A stretch of DNA of 64,000 nt from Flectonema sp. DT1601 (taxonomy: Eukaryota; Euglenozoa; Diplonemea; Diplonemida; Diplonemidae), in contig OZ025834.1 of assembly GCA_964019425.1 (NCBI GenBank), forward strand, positions 254,501-318,500, written 5' to 3'. Both the position numbers and the translations under genes were made by a program. The notes beneath the pieces were generated by a model that did not search any database, was not told the origin of the DNA, and worked only from the letters and a program-made list of their open reading frames with translations. The first letter of the stretch is position 1. Every line of letters begins with the position of its first letter. Below are positions 63,645-64,000 of the stretch, one piece after another.

Positions 63645-64000
63645 TCACTGGTTTATATAATGAATTGAATGTTCTTTTATGAAATCAGCAGCTTTATCGG
63701 ACAAGTTTGCTGAAGTTTTCATAAACAAACCAGATTTATGAGTAATTGCTGGAAGTAACACATCATTCGAAGCTGATGATTGAAGTAGAGCCATAGCACA
63801 ACAACTCGTCCAGTAATTAAGTTTATCTTTAGATGGTGAACTGTCTCGTAGTTTTCTAAAATTAACACCAAGAAGTCGACAAGTCTTTTGAGTGCATCTC
63901 CAGCTACCATCTGAACGTTGTTCCTTAAACAACTTATCAACATTTATGGGTCCACAAATCTCATCTACAATGTCTTTCACTAATTCCGAAATAAGAATAT
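63645..64000 (-). CDS. C-terminal part of a gene running off the window
   Basis: The frame is open to the window edge, and no ATG is present in the visible part, so only the last about 118 codons are seen. EQRSDGSWRC, CRLLGVNF, YWTSCCAMALL and SDKAADFIKEH resemble the C-terminal end of VIT/von Willebrand A proteins (VWA5A/PARP4-like: Q-x-x-DGSW, then W-A-T-A-x-A-L). The stop is at 63645. Family call is tentative because the diagnostic VIT and VWA domains lie outside the window. Confidence 0.5.
   Translation of the reverse strand, partial: ILISELVKDIVDEICGPINVDKLFKEQRSDGSWRCTQKTCRLLGVNFRKLRDSSPSKDKLNYWTSCCAMALLQSSASNDVLLPAITHKSGLFMKTSANLSDKAADFIKEHSIHYINQ

Overview
The window is nuclear DNA of a eukaryotic microbe (protist). 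Host genes carry short spliceosomal introns, mostly 65-96 nt, with GTATG/GTTTG/GTAAG donors and CAG/AAG acceptors. Gaps between genes are AT-rich and full of 20-45 nt poly(T)/poly(A) tracts. A complete outer-dynein-arm transport gene (DAW1/ODA16) points to a motile flagellum. All of the roughly 20 host protein genes lie on the minus strand, and nearly all of those inspected have a 3'-splice-site-like AG, often behind a pyrimidine run, within about 10-60 nt of the ATG. This looks like a directional gene cluster, possibly with spliced-leader trans-splicing. A euglenozoan of the diplonemid or euglenid kind is my leading guess, but that is inference.

Layout. 1-9 kb: AP-1 gamma-adaptin, a secreted or lysosomal sulfatase, and mitochondrial P5C dehydrogenase. 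9-17 kb: a divergent myosin with a duplicated 5' fragment beside it, and a CCCH zinc-finger protein. 17-31 kb: a cysteine desulfurase fused to ThiI, an AlkB dioxygenase, an orphan gene whose 5' two-fifths plus upstream DNA are tandemly duplicated (2,482-bp unit), and a nodulin-like MFS transporter. 31-46 kb: an intron-containing tRNA-like gene, DAW1, two unrecognised multi-exon genes (one holding a 3,077-bp inverted-repeat element between two AAT arrays inside its intron), a SET/MYND protein, a DCN1-like neddylation factor and a three-exon PH-domain protein.

46-62 kb is a segmental duplication. An O-fucosyltransferase-like gene, a NADAR-domain gene and a mitochondrial-carrier-like gene are present twice, the carrier complete only in the second copy. 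Between the copies lie about 1.06-kb satellite repeats and a GC-rich plus-strand element. Its 1,511-aa ORF carries a ubiquitin-specific protease domain, two RNase H1-type hybrid-binding domains, two degenerate RNase-H-like modules and a C-terminal zinc module. The ORF ends in an ATGA overlap with a second short reading frame that begins like a LINE endonuclease and soon stops, and a 45-A tract lies downstream. I read it as an internally deleted LINE-like retrotransposon whose first protein is a deubiquitinase; it is the most novel item here. The window ends with a LYAR-type zinc-finger gene and the 3' end of a gene running off the right edge.

Many genes needed splicing to be read correctly (AP1G1, P5CDH, CCCH protein, DAW1, PH protein, carrier, two orphans). 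Each proposed intron restores both the frame and, where the family is known, conserved sequence.
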